DNA of 64,000 nucleotides from Conchocele bisecta (lineage: Eukaryota; Mollusca; Bivalvia; Lucinida; Thyasiridae), in contig CM055265.1 in the NCBI GenBank assembly GCA_029237695.1, forward strand, positions 73,323,912 through 73,387,911, written 5' to 3'. This document shows, piece after piece, positions 45,367 to 56,324 of the stretch. Below the pieces are notes generated by a model. That model made no database searches. It saw only the letters and a program-made list of their open reading frames with translations, and had not been told where the DNA came from. Position numbers and translations under genes: made by a program. How positions within the stretch are numbered: the stretch's first letter is position 1; each line of letters starts with the position of its first letter.

Positions 45367-46384
45367 CCCATTTAATTCCCCTCCCCTGTTTGTGGTGACT
45401 GCTTTTCGGAGTGGGGGGTGGGGGGGATCATATTCGTAATAGTTATAGTTCACATATTGAATTTTTAATAAATTCATTTTGTAGTGAGATTGGCTGTTTT
45501 ACAACGAATCGATCATTTACACATGGTGACATGATGTGCATCACAGGAAATTAAGTCAACAAGGCGGAACCTCTGGTTATAAATATAGCTTTGCAAGTAT
45601 TGCAACATTTAATGATTAATTTAATACATAATGACAAAAGCGTCGCAATATGCGATTAATTAAGACGAAATGCTGTGCTTTCATTGGTCGAGAACCTAAG
45701 GCAAACAATATGGTGGATATTTTCCCACCTGGGGGTAAATATTCGGATGGTGGGGGGAATATTCTGGAAATATTCTCCCCCGGGGTGGGGGGGATATTCA
45801 GGAGGGGAGAATATTTGTTTACACTGGTATAGGTATATTCAATTCAGGGTGAATGGCGTAACCCTTCCCCTGGGGGTGGGGGTGATATTTGGAAGGGGAG
45901 AATATTTGTTTATACTGGTGTAGGTTTATGCAATTCCGCATGAACGGCGTAACCCTTCCCCCGGGGGTGGGGAGGGGAGAATATTTGTTTACACTGGTAT
46001 AGGAGAAACCCTTAGAATGCGGCAAACGTAAAGTCTTATTGGTTGTGTTGTTATATTTTTGTCTTCTTTCACAATTAAACCATGGTTTGACAGCATTTTA
46101 GATTCTAAGGTGTTGCCAAAGCGTGTTTTTGATGAGAAAAATGTAAAATAAAAAACAAACAGCAGACGACAAAATTTTATTCAGCACTGGTTAGATTATT
46201 ACTGTATCTTGGCATGTTGCTCACAGCATGGATGTGGGCCAATGGCTGAGAAAACAGACATTGTGGCATTTACCGTTACAAGAAATCTACACCGCCAATC
46301 CTGTAGGATGACAGTGTTATGTGGCTGTGACTGGATAAATTGCCCTTTTGTCATTTGAGGCCAGTCTAGATCCTGATGTGGGTG
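45367..46384. other. Tandem repeat and MITE fragments
   Basis: 45790-46010 has three ~85-base units with 'ggggagaatatttgtttaca' and 'ggcgtaacccttcccc'. 46040-46190 is a fragment of the TTAA family A MITE. 46320-46380 is a fragment of the 'ctggagaaat' MITE. No gene is seen. Confidence 0.6.
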
Positions 46385-46640
46385 GCAGGTGGGAGCATGC
46401 GATGGGTAATTTAACGATTGGGGTTCATCCTTACAGGAATCCCGACCGGAGACCTGGTTTGGCAAATCCGGAGACCTGGTTTGGCAAATCCGTAATCCTA
46501 TTACATTTAGGGGAAGGGGCCAAGTGACTTTGGTGTGAAATGGACCTGGCACCAGGTCACGTTATTCAAATTTCAGGGCTGAATATATATTTTTTATGTA
46601 AATATTCTGTTCTGATTTTGGGATCCCCCGGCCCCCCTCA
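46385..46640 (+). mobile_element. SINE-like interspersed repeat, copy 2
   Basis: It contains 'gattggggttcatcc', 'gacctggcaccaggtcacgt', 'cagggctgaatatatatttt' and 'taaatattctgttctgattt'. A 25-base segment ('ggagacctggtttggcaaat') is duplicated. It lacks the 3' tail. Confidence 0.6.
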
Positions 46641-46649
46641 ATGCCATAA

Positions 46650-46788
46650 GCCACATGCAGCCTATGCTCAATAAATGTAAATCCAACAATTATTTACAAG
46701 AACAAATTGTTAATGTGAAATTTACAGACTATCATAATTTTGCACCTACAAACATTTTAGTCGTAGGAAGTTTAGTGAAACGGCCCCC
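46650..46788. mobile_element. Palindromic MITE, family P1, right half
   Basis: It starts at the palindrome centre ('cacatgcagcctatgctcaa') and ends 'tttagtgaaacggcccc'. The left half is missing. It abuts the next element. Confidence 0.7.
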
Positions 46789-46792
46789 TGGA

Positions 46793-47989
46793 CACGGCAG
46801 CTCCATTATAACGCGATGGTCGGGGTCCAAGATTTCAAATCGCGATCGGATTCGTTATAAATTAAATTTCGGGACATGCACGGGTACTGGTATCATCCGC
46901 ATTTCGGTTACCAACTATTGCGGGAATTCCATTAGCAACGGACCCATATAAAATCATGTCATTTGAACAGAAGTTAAAGTAATTATTAATAATGACATAC
47001 AAACTTGTATTAATGTATTAAACATATGAGTTTTTTATAAAATCATGTTTATTAAGTTGTATAGTGCTCGCGATAGACAGACGCTTATTATAATGTATAC
47101 TGCTCGCGATCAACAGGCGCTTAAAAGGATTAATTGATAATAAATAATGGTCACGTGTCCTGCCTATTCATGCGGACGATTAGCTGTTGATACGTGCATA
47201 ATCTCAGGATGTGGGGTCACGTGATCTATTGTTTACACTGTAACAGTTATATTGATGAATGAAATTTACGATTTACGCGAGACATCATGATTGCCGTGGG
47301 CTGCAGTGTAAACAATAGACCACGTGATCCAATACCCAGATAATGCTGAATGTATTGTTTCAGATTGCACACAAACACCAGTCTATTTATAGAACGCTAA
47401 ATATTACACCTGTCGAGTAAAATAGAGAAAGGCGACCGAACACGCAACCATTTATTAGCAACAATTATGTGTTAACAAGGATATATGTCTCATAACATTG
47501 ACATTACTTGGTGACAAAAAGCGGTAGTTATCTTATAATTAAATGTGGGAACTGGTTCAAGAACCTTCTAAACCCGGTATGACATGCGCGGTAGTTGTAC
47601 TTTGATGACTGTCACAAACATTGCGTTTCTTCTTTTTTCTCTATTTTTTTAATATTTTTTTATATATATCCTAATCATAAACAGAACAATCCGCTTGGCT
47701 CGTATGAAAATAGTTCGCGTGATATTGATTATCTCCCTTGCCGAAAGTAGTTCAGTAATTTATTAATTCCAAATAAGACGTGTTTGCGTAATGTTGAACG
47801 AAATATTTCCTCCTGGACGTTCGTCAGACGTAACTGACATCACATTTTGACATCATTTCCGGGGAAGAAACAATTCATACGCTAACGTCGTTATAAGCGG
47901 GTCTAAGAGCAAATTTCACATTTTTCGAAGAGCATGCGATATAATTGAGATCACGCTATACGCGATCGCGTTATAATGGAGCTGCAGTG
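46793..47989. mobile_element. TA-type MITE, CAGCTCC family, copy 1
   Basis: Ends 'cacggcagctccattataac' and 'gttataatggagctgcagtg' are inverted. TA follows on the right (47990-47991), and the left flank reads GA, probably mutated. It is similar to 56462-57615 except for a 274-bp block (47663-47936) identical to 43649-43922. Terminal style and TA target indicate the Tc1/mariner/pogo group. No transposase is seen. Confidence 0.85.
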
Positions 47990-48164
47990 TACTAGAGGTT
48001 GTGGGTTCAAGTCACGACTAAGGCATCAAAAATACTTCTATAGTATTTCCATCCCACTGGTCTTTTGGATGAGACTTGAAACTGCGGTCCCGTCCCTAAA
48101 TAACCTTAGCTGTTGCTGGAAAATTAAACACATCCACCTTTTCAAGTCTCATCCGAAAGACCTG
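47990..48164. other. Small inverted repeat region
   Basis: 'ggtcttttggatgagacttg' (48059-48078) and 'caagtctcatccgaaagacc' (48143-48162) are inverted around 64 bases. 'gtgggttcaagtcacg' resembles a B box. Confidence 0.55.
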
Positions 48165-50036
48165 GGGGCCGTTTCACTAAACTTCGTACGACTAAAATGT
48201 TCGTAAGTGCAAAATTATGATTGTCTGTAAATTTCACATTAACATTGTTTTCTTGTAAACAATTATTGGATTTGCATTTATTGAGCATAGGCTGCATATG
48301 CAGCCTATGCTCAATAAATGAGCCGCGCCATGCGAAAACCGGGCTTAATGACAAAAAGTTCAGTTTTTACTTTTTCGCGTATTCTGAATTGTACATCTTT
48401 AAAAAACCATATGCTGCCAAAATTATCAATGTATCCCAATTATTTTTCATTTTAGAAGTATTTTTATGACGCGTGGTAAAAACTTATAGGACGTTTTAGA
48501 TCAATGACGTTGACATTACGACGTTTTTATCAACGGCGTATACAAGGGGTGTTGATAAAATACCCGGACAAGTCCTATAGATTTGTCATCTTTTATCGCA
48601 TGTCAACCAAATTTGGATATCTCGTAGCCTTTCCAAGTGTTTCCCATTAGGCCAAGACAAACTATGAAAATAATGTTTATTGCAGTTGCTATTAATGTAA
48701 TGTCATGTTTTGGATTGCGGCCCAAGTAGCGTAATTCCGTATGAATACTTTTCAAATAAGGTGTGTTGGCGTTTCCCTGTTGTTTGCTGCTGTCTGAAAT
48801 AATTTTGGGGAATAATAGCGACATTATTTAACATTTCGTATGCGACGACATATTTTAAAGTAGAAAGTAGACTTATAACATTAACATTGTAACAAAACAC
48901 GACGTCGGGCAGATTTGCTAGCGTGATACCTTATAATTGTCGCCGTGTGTCTTTCTTGAGGATCGCCTGCTTACCATCGCCTGATTCAGACATACATTAT
49001 TATGCAGTCAAGTGATACGCTGATGATTTGATACTACAAATTGTGCGAAAGCAAGTTTATGACCATCAAATTTCCAATTAATTTCAAGACTTTTCGAAAA
49101 CTCCACCGACCTCACTGTGTGTTTTGTGCATTATGTATTGCTTATACACAAACAATGAAGGAGCTGCATAGAAATCACTGATTCTGAATCTATTAGAGAG
49201 ATTTTGATGCATTTGTTTTGCCAAATTCAATACAAACCCTGGATAATTATGTCATTATATAGCTGCGTGTCTACCTACGTTTATGATAAAATAAGTGGCA
49301 TTAAATGACATATCATTCGCTAAGTACTGGATTGAATTGTTCAAAAGTGTCTCAATTTTCCAAGATAATAGATGGTAATACCGTTGACATACACTAGGTT
49401 GTTCATATTTAAGATTATTTAGGATTCAAGGTGCAGTGTAAGCGAAGACTTCGCTGATATGTAGCCAGTTAAATTATGCGTTCACAATTTTGAATGCATA
49501 AGGATAACCGACGAAAAAAGAGCGACAATGTCAAAGAACGACAGTTATATAGGCGACAATACACAGCGCCTGAAGCATTTCTAAGTCATTGATGCTGCGA
49601 GGAACTCGTGCAAGTATCCTTGCTATACCATTTTGTCACGACACTATGGCCATAACGTCAAACATTAATTCACGTTCAGTGACGTCACAAGTACGTGAGG
49701 TCAAGTCATGACGTCATAATATGTGTAACTAAGGTGCAAGGCATCACGTCTCATATTAGTGAAAGTTTCAGTAAGTTATAATTTTCCGTTTTCTGTTCAC
49801 ACTTAATGTTAACTGACACCAGTAAACGTAAATGGGAGGGCAAAATGTGAACTTTTACAGCGATGCTGCAAACGTCGTTTTGCCGACGTCGTTTACCGCT
49901 TTTCATGACGTTGTCATTAAGCCCGGTTTTCGTATGGCGCGGCCCAAATGTAAATCCATCAATTGAAATTTCCAGACGATCCTAAATGTGCACTTACGAA
50001 CATTTTAGTCATACACAGTTTAGTGAAACGGGCCCC
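48165..50036. mobile_element. Palindromic MITE, family P1, split by an insertion
   Basis: The left arm (48165-48320) starts 'gggggccgtttcactaaact'. The right arm (49946-50036) ends 'tttagtgaaacgggcccc'. Joined, they give a normal P1 element. The inserted DNA is listed next. Confidence 0.8.
48321..49945. mobile_element. 1.6-kb DNA transposon remnant with AGCCGCGCC ends
   Basis: Inverted ends 'agccgcgccatgcgaaaacc' and, inverted, 'ggccgcgccatacgaaaacc' extend ~34 bases to 'aagcccg..ttaatgacaa'. AAATG is duplicated at both sides (48316-48320, 49946-49950), exactly where the P1 consensus has it once. No open frame resembles a transposase. The superfamily is not assigned. Confidence 0.8.
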
Positions 50037-50058
50037 AGTTAGATGGAAATAGAAAAAA

Positions 50059-50577
50059 CTAGAGCACAGTCGATGGCACGCCATCGCAATATACCCACTT
50101 TTTCCAAATACTAATTTGAAAAGGGGGAGATAATCCATGGCCGCGGGTTAATAAAAAATAAGTAGAAAATGTGTTCGTAGAACACGGATGCCCCCACCTG
50201 CAGCCTTGACAGCAAAAGGGCATTGTTATTACGAAGCTAATCCCTAGACAGACATTGTGGGCATTTCCTGTACAAACAAGGTAACATATTATTATTGAAA
50301 TTGGTGGAGAAAACATTAAAACCTTAAACGCATTTGCCTTACAAACATGGTGAACTTAAGTTGCCAGTGACCTTGACCTTGGGTGTTCAGGCTTGGGTCG
50401 TATGCGAAAGAAAACACCATCCCATGACAGACATTGTGGGCAAATACTATTGAAATTGGTGAAGGAGTTCAGGAGTTATTGAAAACTTAAACACATTTTT
50501 CTTACAGACACACGGATACACAGACACACGGACGGACAAGGGTAAAATATATCCACCCCAATATATTGGTGGGGGCA
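50059..50577 (-). mobile_element. Helitron-like element, ATGCCCCC family
   Basis: On the minus strand it begins 'tatgcccccaccaatatatt' and ends with hairpin CGATGGC-gt-GCCATCG (50071-50086) and CTAG (50059-50062) before T. Internally it has two ~180-base repeats ('tcccatgacagacattgtgg' type) and a gacggac run. Confidence 0.5.
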
Positions 50578-51084
50578 TAAAAATTCACATTATGCATTTA
50601 CACACCATAAGGATTACTGGCACACTAAGTTTCAAGTCCCGAGCTATTACGGTTAAAAAGTTTTACTTCTTACAAGGCAAAATTGAGAGATTGTAAGTCG
50701 AAAAGGGGAGATAATCCATGACTGGGTCGGATCAAAAATCTTAATTCACTTTGCGCATCTACACATGTACACCATAAGGAAGGCACACACCAAGTTTCAA
50801 GTCCCTACCTATTAAGGTTAACAAGTTTTACTTCTTACATGAAACGTTACGGACGTACATACATACATACAGACAGACGGACGGACACCTGTGACAAAAA
50901 CAATATGCCTATTTTCCAAAAAAAAGTGGGTATAATGATTCCTCCAAGCTTATGACGGTGATTGAACTCAGAAACGCTGATATTGATATTCAATGGTCTA
51001 CCACTGTCGAGCCATCAATATTTTTTGCTGATGGAAGTAAAGCCCTTGAAGTGAGAGAATATCGAACAACATAAGCCATAATTA
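50578..51084. other. Repeat fragments
   Basis: 50600-50850 has two units with 'agtttcaagtccc' and 'aagttttacttcttac'. A catacata/gacggacg run lies at 50863-50886. No gene is seen. Confidence 0.5.
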
Positions 51085-51327
51085 TGTGGTTGTGACTGGA
51101 GAAAAGGGGTTTGTGGGTTTTGCGACCAGTGCAGATACCGATCAGCCTGTGCATCCGCACAGTCTGATCAGGGTCTGCACTGTTCGCCATTTTGTCAATG
51201 AAACACCCGTCATGCTTTTTGTAAGCAATACAAATCATTATCAGGCTATAGGAGTGTGCTATTTGATCAGCTGCAGCCACACTGGTCACAAACCCTATAA
51301 GCAACACTTCTCCAGTCACAGCCACAT
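51085..51327. mobile_element. Palindromic MITE, CTGGAGAAAT family, copy 3
   Basis: Ends are 'tgtggttgtgactggagaaa' and 'cttctccagtcacagccaca', with inner arms 'gcgaccagtgcagataccga' and 'gatcagctgcagccacactg'. Confidence 0.7.
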
Positions 51328-51389
51328 ATTATGCCGAATTCAAGCCTTGTAAGGTCCTGGTTGTGCCAGCCTGCAGCCCATACTCCTCC

Positions 51390-53462
51390 TGCTGCCACCA
51401 GTGACTTTACACCAACTGTAATCAGCATAGCTCTAGATCGTCCACACAGTTTCATCAGTACTTGTACTGGTCGCTAACCAGTCAATGACTTGTAGCCCAT
51501 ATTGGTAAACATTGACTGTAATCAGCACAGTCCTAGATCGTCCACACAGTTACATCAGGGTCTATACTGGTCGCTAACCAGTCAATGACTTGTAGCCCAT
51601 ATAGTCAAACATTGACTGTAATCAGCACAGTCCTAGATCGTCCACACAGTTACATCAGGGTCTATACTGGTCACTAACCAGTCAATGACTTGTAGCCCAT
51701 ATAGTCCTCCTGCTGCCAATAGTGAATTTACATCGACTGTAATCAACACAGTCCTAGATCGTCCACAGTTACATCAGGGTCTATACTGGTCGCTAACCAG
51801 TCAATGACTTGTAGCCCATATAGTCCTCCTGCTGCCAACAGTGACTTTACATCGACTGTAATCAACACAGTCCTAGATCGTCCACAGTTTCATCAGGACT
51901 TATACCGGTCGCTAACCAGTCAATGACTTGTAGCCCATATAGTCAAACATTGACTGTAATCAACACAGTCCTAGATCGTCCACACAGTTACATCAGGGTC
52001 TATACTGGTCGCTAACCAGTCAATGACTTGTAGCCCATATAGTCAAACATTGACTGTAATCAGCACAGTCCTAGATCATCCACACAGTTACATCAGGGTC
52101 TATACTGGTCACTAACCAGTCAATCACTTGTAGCCCATATAGTCCTCCTGCGAGCCATAGTGAATTTACATCGACTGTAATCAACACAGTCCTAGATCGT
52201 CCACACAGTTACATCAGGGTCTATACTGGTCGCTAACCAGTCAATGACTTGTAGCCCATATAGTCCTCCTGCTGCCAATAGTGAATTTACATCGACTGTA
52301 ATCAACACAGTCCTAGATCGTCCACAGTTTCATCAGGACTTATACTGGTCGCTAACCAGTCAATGACTTGTAGCCCATATAGTCAAACATTGACTGTAAT
52401 CAACACAGTCCTAGATCGTCCACAGTTTCATCAGGACTTATACTGGTCGCTAACCAGTCAATGACTTGTAGCCCATATAGTCAAACATTGACTGTAATCA
52501 ACACAGTCCTAGACCGTCCACACAGTTACATCAGGGTCTATACTGGTCGCTAACCAGTCAATGACTTGCAGCCCATATAGTCCTCCTGCTGCCAACAGTG
52601 ACTTTACATCGACTGTAATCAACACAGTCCTAGATCGTCCACACAGTTTCATCAGGGCTTATACTGGTCACTAACCAGTTAATGACTTGTAGGCCATATA
52701 GTCCTGGTCCTTATACTGGTCGCTAACCAGTCAATGTCTTGTAGCCCATATAGTCCTCCTGCTGCCAATAGTGAATTTACATCGACTGTAATCAACACAG
52801 TCCTACATCGTCCACACAGTTTCATCAGGGTCTATACTGGTCACTAACCAGTCAATGACTTGTAGCCCATATAGTCCTCCTGCTGCCAACAGTGACTTTA
52901 CATCGACTGTAATCAACACAGTCCTAGATCATCCACACAGTTACATCAGGGTCTATGCTGGTCGCTAACCAGTCAATGACTTGTAGCCCATATAGTCCTC
53001 CTGTTGCCAACAGTGACTTTACATCGACTGTAATCAACACAGTCCTAGATCGTCCACACAGTTACATCAGGGTCTATACTGGTCACTAACCAGTCAATGA
53101 CTTGTAGCCCATATAGTCCTCCTGCTGCCAACAGTGACTTTACATCGACTGTAATCAACACAGTCCTAGATCGTCCACACAGTTTCATCAGGGCTTATAC
53201 TGGTCACTAACCAGTTAATGACTGGTAGCCCATATAGTCAAACATTGACTGTAATCAACACAGTCCTAGACTGTCCACACAGTTACATCAGGGTCTATAC
53301 TGGTCACTAACCAGTCAATGACTTGTAGGCCACATAGTCGGCCTGCTGCCAACATTGACTTTACATCAACTGTAATCAACACTGACAGTCCTAGATCGTC
53401 CACACAGTTTCATCAGGGCTTATACCGGTCGCTAATCGGTCAATGACTTGTCGCCCATATAG
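51390..53462. repeat. Satellite array, first block
   Basis: About 18 units carry 'gtcctagatcgtccacacag', 'actggtcgctaaccagtcaa' and 'gacttgtagcccatatagtc'. Two unit types alternate: ~132 bp with 'ctcctgctgccaacagtgac' and a shorter ~110 bp with 'aaacattgactgtaatc'. Identity between units is high. There is no coding capacity. Confidence 0.93.
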
Positions 53463-53727
53463 GTCTCACTCTCGGGACAGTGCGCAGCTCGGGGTAAAAA
53501 GGGGGTGGACGGTTTTCTATCTATTGCAGTACTGACCCTGCAAGTTACACCAGTGTGTCTAGAAAAATAGTTATAGAACAAGTGATAGCAAAGTGTCTGT
53601 GCCTCATATTTTCATGAAAACAATTTCAACAAATTCAGTTGTGTTGAGAGTTCTGCCCAAAAATAGGTAGGTTGGGTAAAATTGTAAAAAATTAAATATA
53701 CACAGCTGATGCGGTTACTGCATTTTT
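53463..53727. other. Non-satellite flank
   Basis: Unique-looking sequence between the satellite and the Helitron-like element. No gene is seen. Confidence 0.4.
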
Positions 53728-55128
53728 GTCACGCCTGCTTTCAACTATAGTCGCCGCTTTTTCCGTCGTCCGCGTCGTTTTCTTTGTCGTTTGTCGTCGT
53801 CCGAGCCCCGTGCAGGCACCGGGGCGGGATCAACTGATCCTGAGAATAGTGCTGCAGTAGCCATTGCTTGTCGTAAAAGGCGACTAAACTGGCTTAACGA
53901 TTGGGTTCGTACTTTCCGGAACCCACTATACCGGATTTGGCCCTCATGTACATTTTTGGCTTTCTTGTATGTGAGAGTTGAGTCAGGCTATGCCCCATAT
54001 ATAAAAGTAAGATTAGCGCTAATCCTATTACTTTTAGGGGATGGGATAAATGATGCTGGTGTGGCGAGGGCCTGGCACCAGATCAGGTTGTTCTAATTTC
54101 AGGACTGAATATATATTTTGATTGTAAATATTGAGTTCTGAAGTTGGGATTTACCCCCCTCGGACAGGTGGATACGGGACTCGACCCCGTTGACCCGTCT
54201 GCGTGTAGACTCCCTGAGGCTTGTACCTCTATGTCAGAAAAGCGGACGTTAAACCCTATTCACTCACTTGTCGTCGTCCGAAATGTCAAAAAATTTGTAC
54301 AAGCTTCGTCATCATGCTATAACTTTAATATTAATTTATGGATTGCTTCAATATTTCGACACTTGATACATGTAAGCATTAGGAATTCACATGACCTTCA
54401 CATTTTTTACCTTCAAATTTTTGCTGAAACTCTTAGCCATTTTTTGGCGTCAAAAAATTTGTACAAGTTTCCTTATCCTGCTATAACTTTCATATTACTT
54501 TACGCATTCCTTCAATGTTTGGACACTTGATACATGTAAGCATTTGGAACACACTAATGCCGCCATTCACATGACCTTGACCTTTTTTAACCTCAAATTT
54601 TTACTGAAACACTTAGTAATTTTTTTGCGTCAAAAACTTTGTACAAGCTTTGTCATCATGCTATAAATTTCATATTACTTGACACATTCCTTCAATGTTT
54701 GGACACTTGATACATGTGATCATTTGGAACACTCTCATGTCACCATTAACATGGCCTTCACCTTTTTTCTCCACATGTTTGTGGAAAAACTTAGCCATTT
54801 TTTTGCATCAAAAAGTTTGTACATGTCTTCATCATCGCATAACATTAATGTTACTTGATGGATTGCTTCAATATTTGGACACTTGATGCATATCAGCATT
54901 TGGAACACACTCGTGCTGCCATTAACATGCTGCCTTGACCTTTTTGACCTTCACATGGTTGTAGAAACAGTTTTTTTATGTCAAAAATTTCTTCACCTTG
55001 ACCTTTTTTGTGTTTTAAGCATGCATGTCTCTGGCAGTTTTTGTGATGCTTACTTTAGCACATGCCCATGATCATGTTATTGTCAAATGCCTCGGCAGGC
55101 GCGACACCGCTTCCGTGGCGAATTCTTG
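53728..55128 (+). mobile_element. Helitron-like element, GTCACGCC family, with tandem core
   Basis: It starts after TTTTT with 'gtcacgcctgctttcaacta'. It ends with a weak hairpin (CGACAC...GTGGCG), then CTTG (55125-55128) before TT. The core has four ~170-180-bp units with 'catcatgctataa', 'ttgatacatgtaagcat' and 'caccttttttcacc'-like text. A SINE sits inside. The element interrupts the satellite. Confidence 0.6.
53805..54267 (+). mobile_element. SINE with 14-bp target-site duplication
   Basis: The 463-bp insert is flanked by TTGTCGTCGTCCGA on both sides (53791-53804, 54268-54281). It starts 'gccccgtgcaggcaccgggg' and ends 'gttaaaccctattcactcac'. Near 53905 'gattgggttcgtac' could be a diverged B box. 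A long exact duplication means target-primed retrotransposition, so the family moves by LINE machinery. An open frame from 53791 is not a gene. Confidence 0.85.
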
Positions 55129-55217
55129 TTATTGTGGCAAGAGCCTGCTTCACTGATTGCGATCAGCCGCCCTCAGAAAAGCGGTCAATTTTGGCTATTT
55201 CCAACCGTCCTGTGATG
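55129..55217. other. Boundary between Helitron-like element and satellite
   Basis: No feature is recognised. Confidence 0.4.
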
Positions 55218-55430
55218 CCATAGTCCTCCTGCTGCCAACAGTGACTTTACATCGACTGTAATCAACATAGTCCTATATCGTCCAGACAGTTTCATCAGGA
55301 CTTATACTGGTTGATAACCAGTCAATGACTTGTAGCCCATATAGTCTTCCTGCTGCCAACAGTGACTTTACATCCACTGTAATCAACACAGTCCTAGATC
55401 GTCCACACAGTGTCATCAGGGCTTAGGAGT
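55218..55430. repeat. Satellite array, second block
   Basis: Nearly two units of the same satellite as 51390-53462, starting 'atagtcctcctgctgccaac'. They were separated from the main array by the insertion at ~53463-55217. Confidence 0.9.
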
Positions 55431-55732
55431 CATTTGTGTCCTTCAACAAATACCTCCTAGCATCACGATACTGATTGACGATACTGACCCAGTTCCAGAC
55501 ACACATGAACAAGTGATTGTCTTGTATGCAATAAATATCTTGGCATTTGCTTGTCATTCTGCTTGTGTTATTTTATGACTACGGAACTGTAATTGCACTG
55601 TGTGGCAGATGGTGTCTATGACAACCATCAAAGTCTATATGTGTAGCCCGGCGATAATTGGGGCCCCTAACTACCAGACTGCGGATACGCTTGTCGGTGA
55701 TGATATTGAAATCACTGGTACTGTAATTATGG
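55431..55732. other. Non-coding stretch
   Basis: No gene or repeat is recognised. Confidence 0.4.
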
Positions 55733-55734
55733 TA

Positions 55735-55839
55735 CAGTGAAACCTCTCTAAACCGGCTTAGAGAGGTTTCAGCGTAAACCTCTCTAAACCGGACACCCTA
55801 GGAGGTACCCAGGGTGTCCGGCTTAGAGAGGTTTCACTG
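55735..55839. mobile_element. 105-bp TA-flanked MITE
   Basis: Inverted ends 'cagtgaaacctctctaaacc' and 'ggcttagagaggtttcactg' have TA on both sides (55733-55734, 55840-55841). The same end is repeated inside, and 'ggacaccctagg' is inverted as 'cccagggtgtcc'. This end type is known from pogo/Tigger-like elements. A third trace lies at 55967-55988. Confidence 0.88.
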
Positions 55840-56035
55840 TAAATCGGGCATTCGATCATTCTGAGCCATAGTTGTGTGCTATACAATCACGAACAGACAT
55901 TATCACCGGAGATAAATGACCAAGAAAGTCATAAAAAATAAGATCGCAGGTTTTTCTTGGTGTATGGTTTAGAGAGGTTCCATTGTAAGAACCTGACCCT
56001 CTGGCTGATAGATTGTTTAGATTTACAGTCTTTAA

Positions 56036-56221
56036 CCCTTTCAACACCACATGCGTGTATAGTGGTATTGGCAAAAATTGTAGATCCAGATGAGCCGGCT
56101 CGTGACGAGAAAAACACCCCGTTATCATAAATGGACTAGTCTGAAAAGTATTTCATGATGATTGGATTGGTCGGAGAATTAACATATCAAAATCCATTCC
56201 AGTTACTTAGGGGTGAAAGGG
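56036..56221. mobile_element. TTAA-flanked MITE, family B, copy 2
   Basis: TTAA lies on both sides (56032-56035, 56222-56225). Ends are CCCTTTCAACACCA and GGGGTGAAAGGG. Part of the central palindrome is deleted after 'gctcgtgacgag'. Confidence 0.75.
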
Positions 56222-56324
56222 TTAAAGGTGTTGGGTCCGAGACATGCACGAAAGTGCAGATTAATAAAGTATAATTGTATCCATCATGACGGACGAAAGT
56301 AGGGGGGAAATGGTGAACTGTTGG

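Noticed and set aside
53791..54096. A 101-residue plus-strand frame rich in Arg
   Set aside because: It lies within the SINE and its target duplication.
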